Of a stretch of 24,558 bases of DNA, positions 20,001 through 24,558 are shown one piece after another. Made by a program: the position numbers and the translations under genes. How positions within the stretch are numbered: the stretch's first letter is position 1; every line of letters begins with the position of its first letter. The DNA comes from Lingula anatina (taxonomy: Eukaryota > Brachiopoda > Lingulata > Lingulida > Lingulidae): assembly GCF_001039355.2 (NCBI RefSeq), contig NW_019776027.1:19195-43752 (forward strand). The letters run 5' to 3'. The notes beneath the pieces were generated by a model. The model ran no database searches and was not told where the DNA came from. It saw only the letters and a list, made by a program, of their open reading frames with translations.

Positions 20001-20370
20001 TTTTCTATAATCGATACAGAACCTTAAAGAACCGTCTTTCTTCCTGACCAGAACTACGTTCGATGCCCATGGACTAGCAGATTCTCGTATCACACCAGCA
20101 GTCTTCATCTCATCCAAGTACTCTCTCACTTCTTCATACAGTGCAGGAGGAATACGTCTCGACCGGTCTTTAAACGGAACGCTATCTGTTAATTCAATTC
20201 CATGTTTAACAACCGACGTTTTCCCAATATCCAACTTGTGTTGAGCAAACACCGATTTCTGCTCCAAAAGCAAATCTTTGATCAGGGAAATTCCTTCCCC
20301 GGATGCCGGTAAATTAAACTGGTTTATAAAACTTTCATCATCGAGTTCACTTGACGGATTCATCATGGTA
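17043..20370 (-). CDS. pol: Gypsy pol, left copy: reverse transcriptase, RNase H, integrase
   Basis: An open frame of about 1,108 codons without interruption. It opens in the protease-RT linker (TMMNPSSEL). RT motifs include VLVRKKDGSLRFCIDYRKLN, SSLDLCSGYWQV and YLDD (19718-19707). RNase H keeps its acidic residues (HIDASS, KLEFLAL, ITDNN, NIDADALS). Integrase has HDEMGH with CRPC (zinc-binding HHCC) and a DD35E triad: Asp in VCMDFL (codon 18323-18321), Asp in HSDQGR (18146-18144) and Glu in GVTERF (18038-18036), 35 residues after the second Asp. A C-terminal integrase region (VGDRVLLKN) and a Glu/Asp- and Arg-rich tail follow. It copies the element's RNA and inserts the DNA. This copy lacks gag and protease. 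The frame runs on through the N at 20371 into integrase of the right copy, a chimeric joint rather than a natural protein start. Confidence 0.9.
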
Positions 20371-20371
20371 N
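20371..20371. other. Single ambiguous base at the joint of the 2.85-kb tandem block
   Basis: To its left the sequence stops at GATTCATCATGGTA, which continues only at 23217. To its right it starts at TATGAACATTTTTTATG, the same as 17525. The N is therefore exactly where two overlapping contigs would have been placed end to end. Confidence 0.8.
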
Positions 20372-21717
20372 TATGAACATTTTTTATGTCCCCTTTTCCA
20401 TTTTCTTGTCTGATCATATACACTGGTATATTAGAGTCATTCTGACCAACAATCACATATACCTCTTTTCTCCATTTGTTAGCCAATTTGTGTTTCCCTT
20501 TTAATCCTACATTTTTTAACAAAACTCGATCCCCTACCTCGGGTACTACCCCTCTACACCGATTGTCATACCTTTGCTTGTTTTTAGACCTTTTCCCTTT
20601 TGCTCTCTCATTAGCAATGCTGTATGCTGTTTCCAATCTCTCTTTCAACATACTTATATACCTTTCATAGTCCTCGTGCTCATCCTTCGTGTACAGACCA
20701 AAAATTACGTCTACTGCAAGCCAGGGGGCCCTCCCGAACATTAAGTAGAACGGACTAAAGCCTGTGGACTCGTGCACCGTGCAGTTGTAAGAGTGAACTA
20801 ATGAAGGTACATACCTTTTCCAGTCAAGTTTTTGGTCATCATGGAGTGTACGCATCATACCTATTAAAGTTCTGTTAAAACGTTCCGTAACTCCGTTTCC
20901 CATGGGGTGATAGGGGGTCGTTCTGGATTTTTCTATTCCCAGTAATTTACACAACTCTTTGATTACCTTAGATTCAAAGTTGCGCCCCTGATCGCTGTGC
21001 AATCTTAAGGGAAATCCATAGGGAATCATGAAATTGTCAAATAAGACTCTAGCAGTTGTTAAGGCTGACTGATTTTTTTGTAGGTATAGCCCATGCATAT
21101 TTTGTGAAAACATCTGTGAGCACAAGTATGTTACTTACCCTACCTTTGGACTCTTCCAAACTAAGGAAATCCATACACACAATTTCCATGGGTTGAGATG
21201 CAACTAAATGCCCCATTGTTGCGCTCTCGGGTAAGTGTGGACTTTTTCCCAATTTACATGGTCTACACATTTTTAATTTCTCGCTAACAAAGTGATCCAT
21301 TCCTGGCCAGAAGAACCGTTGTTTTACAATTGACAGTGTACGATCCCTACCTTGATGTCCCATTTCATCATGAGTTAAAGTAAAAACTTTCTCTCTCCAT
21401 GCACTAGGCACCACTAACCTCTTTCTGTCCGCATGATCGACATGATACAATACACCATCCACCACTTTCAGCTTCTTCCATGATCTCTTAAAAGGTTTCA
21501 TATTGTCGGTTCGTGGTAGGTTTCTGAAATTATCTGAATTTAATTTAACTTTCCTCACCTTTTGAATCACTGGGTCCTGACTTTGCTCTTCCTGCCAATC
21601 AACTTTCAAATCTTCCCACTCTGCTACTTGGGGGAAACACTTAGGATGAAAAGGAATATTTTCAGAATAACCAACATCCAAACCTACACTGTGGTCATTA
21701 TTACACATGTCTTTCAC
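20372..21717 (-). pseudogene. Gypsy integrase, right copy, frameshifted
   Basis: The minus-strand reading begins with the linker and HHCC zinc finger (HDEMGH, CRPC) and the first catalytic Asp (VCMDFL). It is then thrown out of frame in a T run at about 21073-21079, which has seven T against six in the left copy (around 18226). The rest of the core, with the second Asp and the catalytic Glu, continues in the next frame up to IKNVH at the N. The C-terminal tail and 3' region are missing here because the sequence jumps to the left copy. The one-base homopolymer change could be a sequencing error. Confidence 0.85.
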
Positions 21718-22291
21718 AATCTGTGAAGAACAATGACACTTTCTAGTAGGTAATCGTGACAGGGCATCCGCGTCAATATTGGACTACCTGAGAGATAGCT
21801 TAACTCAAAATCATACGCGGCTAAAATTGCCAACCACCGATGACCTGCAGCGTCTAACTTAGCTGTAGTAAGAATGTATGTTAGTGGATTATTGTCTGTA
21901 ATAACCACAAATTTGTGCCCATACAAATAATCGTGAAATTTTTGAGTTACCGCCCACTTCAGCGCAAGAAATTCCAATTTGTTTGAGCAATAATTTTGCT
22001 CATTGCGATTTAATGCCCGACTAGCGTAAGCTACCACACGTGTGTTACCATATTGCTTTTGGCATAACACTGCCCCTAACCAACTAGAACTCGCATTAAT
22101 GTGCAATTCAAAGGGGAGTGTATAATCAGGATAGCATAAAATGGGAGGATTAGTAAGTTTTTCTACAAGCGTTTCGAATGCTTTCTGGTGCTCCTCCTTC
22201 CATATCCAATGGGCGGCTCCCTTCTTTCGTTGTTCTTCTTTGGTCAGCTCGTAGAGAGGTTTTGCTATTTTCGCGAAGTCTTCACAAATCT
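21714..22291 (-). pseudogene. Gypsy RNase H, right copy, frameshifted at both ends
   Basis: Matches the left copy but enters with a one-base deletion near 22280 (GTCTTCAC against GTCTTTCAC) and leaves with another near 21785 (GGACTACC against GGACTTACC), just before the last catalytic Asp. The first catalytic Asp is replaced by Asn (codon 22097-22095; HIN against HID), and SSSGLG reads SSSWLG. If the sequence is correct, this copy could not cleave RNA. All differences lie inside the duplicated block. Confidence 0.85.
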
Positions 22292-22294
22292 GCG

Positions 22295-23842
22295 TTAAAA
22301 CCCAGCAAAACCTAAAAACCTTTGTGTCTCTTTAATGTTAGTAGGAGTTTTCCAGTGTCTCAAACAATTTATGTTTTCTGAATCACATTCAATACCTGCA
22401 CTTGAAACAACGTGCCCTAAATACTTTATTCTCTGTTGTAAAAATTGACACTTTGAAGGCTTAAGCTTCAACCCTGCTTTTTTTAATCGACACAATACTT
22501 CTCTGACTCGAGCAACGTGTTCGTTAATGGATTCTCCTGAAAAAATGATAATATCATCAAGATAAATCATACAGGTTTTTAAATTCAAATCACCAATCAC
22601 ACTTTCCATCAAATGCTGAAACGTTGCAGGACTATTGGTCAATCCCATCGCCATCCTGTTACACTCATAAAATCCAAGCGGTCCTACTGTGAATGCCGTC
22701 TTTGCTTTGTCTTCTTCTTTCAACTCGACTTGCCAATAGCCACTACACAAATCTAACGATGAAAACCAAACCGCCCCTTTTAGAGCATCTAGCGTCTCTT
22801 CAATCCGCGGTAATGGGTGAGCGTTTCGTACCGTGCGGTTGTTTAATTTTCTATTATCGATACAGAACCTTAAAGAACCGTCTTTCTTCCTGACCAGAAC
22901 TACGTTTGATGCCCATGGACTAGCAGATTCTCGTATCACACCAGCAGTCTTCATCTCATCCAAGTACTCTCTCACTTCTTCATACAGTGCAGGAGGAATA
23001 CGTCTCGACCGGTCTTTAAACGGAACGCTATCTGTTAATTCAATTCCATGTTTAACAACCGACGTTTTCCCAATATCCAACTTGTGTTGAGCAAACACCG
23101 ATTTCTGCTCCAAAAGCAAATCTTTGATCAGGGAAATTCCTTCCCCGGATGCCGGTAAATTAAGCTGGTTTATAAAACTTTCATCATCGAGTTCACTTGA
23201 CGGATTCATCATGGTAACCTGATAAATTCGGGCTACTGTGGTCCCAGGCTGCAATACCACCGATTTAGACTGATGGTTAGTAATCTCAATTTCAAAATTC
23301 CCATTACTTAAATCAATCACCCCTGGAGTCACGCGCAACCCGTCTTCGTGATGCACACCACACTCTGCCACTCCACAATCTTGAACCATTGCAATTGTTC
23401 GTGGAATTGGGATAACTATCTGTGACACACAACAAACAAATTTCGATTGGTTTGGACCAACTTCGATTTTCTTTTTATTCCTCAATAATCCATACACCCC
23501 TTGGGATTTTTCCAAATGTCTTTTTCTCAATTTCACAGTTTGTAACGCTAAACTAACTGATTTACAAATTTTATCATTTGGTATTCTACCCTGATATTTA
23601 TTTTCCAGTTGTTTGTACAACCTATCGAGAACATTTGTTCCTATCAACATGGGAATTTGTTGGTTATATTCGGTATCAGGGGCCACCAGCACAGGGAATA
23701 CACCTACCACGTGTGCTGTCCCATCCACTGGAATAGCTATCTCCAATTCTACATAACACGAGTAGGGCAGGTTTTCATCTTGGGGTCCCTTCACTAAAAG
23801 AAGTTGATCAACAGAATACCTAGGTAAATCAGGAAGCTGCTA
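22295..23842 (-). pseudogene. Gypsy protease C-terminal part and reverse transcriptase, right copy
   Basis: From the TAG at 23842-23840 the same frame runs on through the second half of the protease (PMLIGTNVL, the usual closing helix motif), a long linker (GTTVARIYQV) and RT with VLVRKKDGSLRF, SSLDLCSGYW and YLDD (22564-22553). It then stops at TAA 22297-22295 in the connection region after RFLGFAGF, where the left copy has a Tyr codon. The conserved RT block reads CIDNRKLN here against CIDYRKLN in the left copy. Positions above 23216 are unique and not part of the duplicated block. Confidence 0.85.
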
Positions 23843-24058
23843 CTGAATAAAAGAATCACTTACACAAGTAACCATTGATCCAGAATCAACCAAAGCATAT
23901 GTACAAATATTATTTACAATTGAAACGGACTCATTTGAGCTTCCCACTAAATTTTGTAATAACTTTTGAAATGAATCATCTGTTTGAATTGTATTCTTGG
24001 GATCCTCTTTCTTACTGGTCTCCAGTGATCCCTCCCTGGACACCTTTACCTGTTTAAA
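23840..24058 (-). CDS. Gypsy protease N-terminal part, in the -1 frame, ending at TAG
   Basis: After the slippery heptamer the -1 frame is open for about 70 codons and includes the retropepsin active site: ALVDSGSMVTCV with Asp-Ser-Gly. It is stopped by TAG (23842-23840), after which the same frame continues into the rest of the protease. There is no ATG at the start, in agreement with expression by frameshifting from gag. Retropepsin is an aspartic protease that cuts the gag-pol polyprotein. As read, the TAG would leave it truncated. The context is CAG-TAG-CAG, so either a Gln codon mutated or the stop is read through at some rate; mutation or sequencing error is likelier. Confidence 0.75.
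   Translation of the reverse strand, partial: FKQVKVSREGSLETSKKEDPKNTIQTDDSFQKLLQNLVGSSNESVSIVNNICTYALVDSGSMVTCVSDSFIQ
23999..24058 (-). promoter_or_regulatory. -1 programmed frameshift signal: slippery site and pseudoknot
   Basis: The gag frame reads ACT-TTA-AAC-AGG-TAA, so T-TTA-AAC (24058-24052) is a canonical slippery heptamer in the correct phase, 3 bases before the gag stop. After a 7-nt spacer comes stem 1: 24044-24036 with 24025-24017, nine positions with one G-G mismatch. Its loop contains GGGATC (24032-24027), which can pair with GATCCC (24004-23999) as stem 2. Loop 1 is 3 nt, the inter-stem base is 1 nt and the second loop is 12 nt and A-rich. This matches the classical H-type frameshift pseudoknot layout. 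The protease frame downstream is exactly the -1 frame. Confidence 0.85.
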
Positions 24059-24558
24059 GTCTTCTGAAGGAGTTTCTTCTGAACTAACTCTGCATTCGCT
24101 GTTTTCTCACATCCATTTGCTACATGGCCATCCTCCCCACATTTAAAACAAAAAATACTCTTTTTACCACGCCGCTCCTTTCTCTCTACCTTAGTCTTTA
24201 CCTCAGGCCGCGACGCTGTGGAAGGTGCACACACTTGACCTTTAGCCTCTAACTTGGCCACTCTGGCTTGTAACTCCTCCATCATCTTGACATTAGCTGC
24301 CTCAGATTCCTTTGAAACCGTCATGGAGTGGACTCTGGCTTCTTTCTTCTTTTCCAAACGTAACCTCTTCTCCGTTCGTCTGGCTTCTTCTCTTCTCACT
24401 AATAAAAGTAACTCGGCAAAACTAGGAGGATCTGTTAATTTTTCTAAATCAAGTTTATTTATTAACTCCTCATCAAAACTCCCACGAATAAATTGTCGTA
24501 AAAGATGCTCTGGGACTTCTCTAACTTCAATTCCACCCCTTTCTACAACCTGCATCAC
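24046..24558 (-). CDS. gag: Gypsy gag, C-terminal part with nucleocapsid zinc knuckle (partial)
   Basis: 170 codons open from the right edge to TAA 24048-24046. The visible part has a helical capsid-like stretch, a charged Arg/Lys/Glu-rich segment that could form a coiled coil (EELQARVAKLEAK), and one CCHC zinc knuckle near the end (CFKCGEDGHVANGC, C-x2-C-x4-H-x4-C), followed by 20 residues to the stop. The knuckle binds element RNA for packaging; gag forms the particle. The N-terminus, probably most of capsid and matrix-like regions, is outside the window. The stop codon lies inside the frameshift signal, so a fraction of ribosomes would continue into protease and pol. Confidence 0.9.
   Translation of the reverse strand: MMQVVERGGIEVREVPEHLLRQFIRGSFDEELINKLDLEKLTDPPSFAELLLLVRREEARRTEKRLRLEKKKEARVHSMTVSKESEAANVKMMEELQARVAKLEAKGQVCAPSTASRPEVKTKVERKERRGKKSIFCFKCGEDGHVANGCEKTANAELVQKKLLQKTLNR

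Larger units (their letters stand above)
16322..24558 (-). mobile_element. Ty3/Gypsy LTR retrotransposon, 5' end outside window
   Basis: Read on the minus strand from the right edge: C-terminal gag with a zinc knuckle, a frameshift site, protease, reverse transcriptase, RNase H, integrase, an acidic tail, a 3' untranslated region with tandem repeats, a G run and a 3' LTR. The order RT-RNase H-integrase is that of Ty3/Gypsy (Metaviridae), and no envelope gene follows. A 2.85-kb central block is present twice (17525-20370 and 20372-23216) around a single N, probably an assembly effect. The primer binding site and 5' LTR are not in the window, so LTR divergence and target duplication cannot be checked. 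It inserted into copy 2 of the segmental duplication. Confidence 0.92.

Noticed and set aside
17043-21125. One 1,360-codon frame as a single Gypsy protein with two integrases
   Set aside because: The frame runs through the N at 20371, where the sequence jumps from integrase of one copy to the protease-RT linker of another. The protein would have integrase before RT, which no Gypsy element has; it is a joint artefact.
17629-23090. Plus-strand frames of 60-85 codons inside the Gypsy element
   Set aside because: They are antisense shadows of pol; two pairs occur twice only because the block is duplicated.
1-24558. CRISPR arrays, bacterial operons, phage or plasmid features
   Set aside because: No spaced identical repeats, no ribosome-binding-site-led gene clusters, and clear spliced genes and animal-type retroelements throughout.

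Overview
The window looks like nuclear DNA of an AT-rich animal genome. Short exons with GT/AG splice sites and introns of several hundred bases, 3' ends with ATTAAA signals, a CR1-type LINE remnant, a Mutator-like transposase fragment, short inverted-repeat elements and a Ty3/Gypsy retrotransposon all point that way. A marine invertebrate such as a mollusc would fit, but this is inference from the repeat mix; no species-diagnostic gene was recognised.

Layout. Positions 1-419 hold the minus-strand exons of an unrecognised gene that runs off the left edge. Positions 794-917 are a GTAC-rich minisatellite. Positions 1757-3603 hold the 3' part of a minus-strand LINE, whose 3' end is present twice around a single N at 2061, and a Mutator-like transposase fragment. 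A weak plus-strand exon pair lies at 3837-4031 and 4855-4909. A long hairpin sits at 5154-5285. Positions 7174-9271 carry the best host gene: three minus-strand exons, compatible in phase, that would encode a 214-residue protein with three membrane segments. About 1.2 kb of this locus (7648-8820) recurs at 14961-16321 as a decayed copy. In that copy the exon is frameshifted and deleted, a 311-bp TTAA-type MITE sits next to the old splice donor, and a Gypsy LTR cuts off the right end. Between the copies lie a hAT-like MITE, small repeats, possible promoters and much sequence in which no gene can be supported.

From 16322 to the right edge is one minus-strand Ty3/Gypsy element: 3' LTR, tandem repeats, pol, protease and the C-terminal part of gag; the 5' end lies outside. 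Gag and protease are joined by a canonical TTTAAAC slippery site. It is followed, at a 7-nt spacing, by a potential H-type pseudoknot, a well-formed -1 frameshift signal. A 2.85-kb RT-RNase H-integrase block is present twice in direct tandem with one N (20371) exactly at the joint. The left copy is open throughout and the right copy has three one-base indels and a stop. The same one-N-at-the-joint pattern at 2061 suggests that overlapping contigs were placed end to end, so both tandem duplications are probably assembly artefacts. A third N (7444) falls inside the last intron of the three-exon gene, so the link to its last exon depends on correct scaffolding.

The genes do not form a pathway: the window is one small membrane-protein locus and its pseudogene copy, edges of one or two other host genes, and layers of mobile elements that can be ordered in time.
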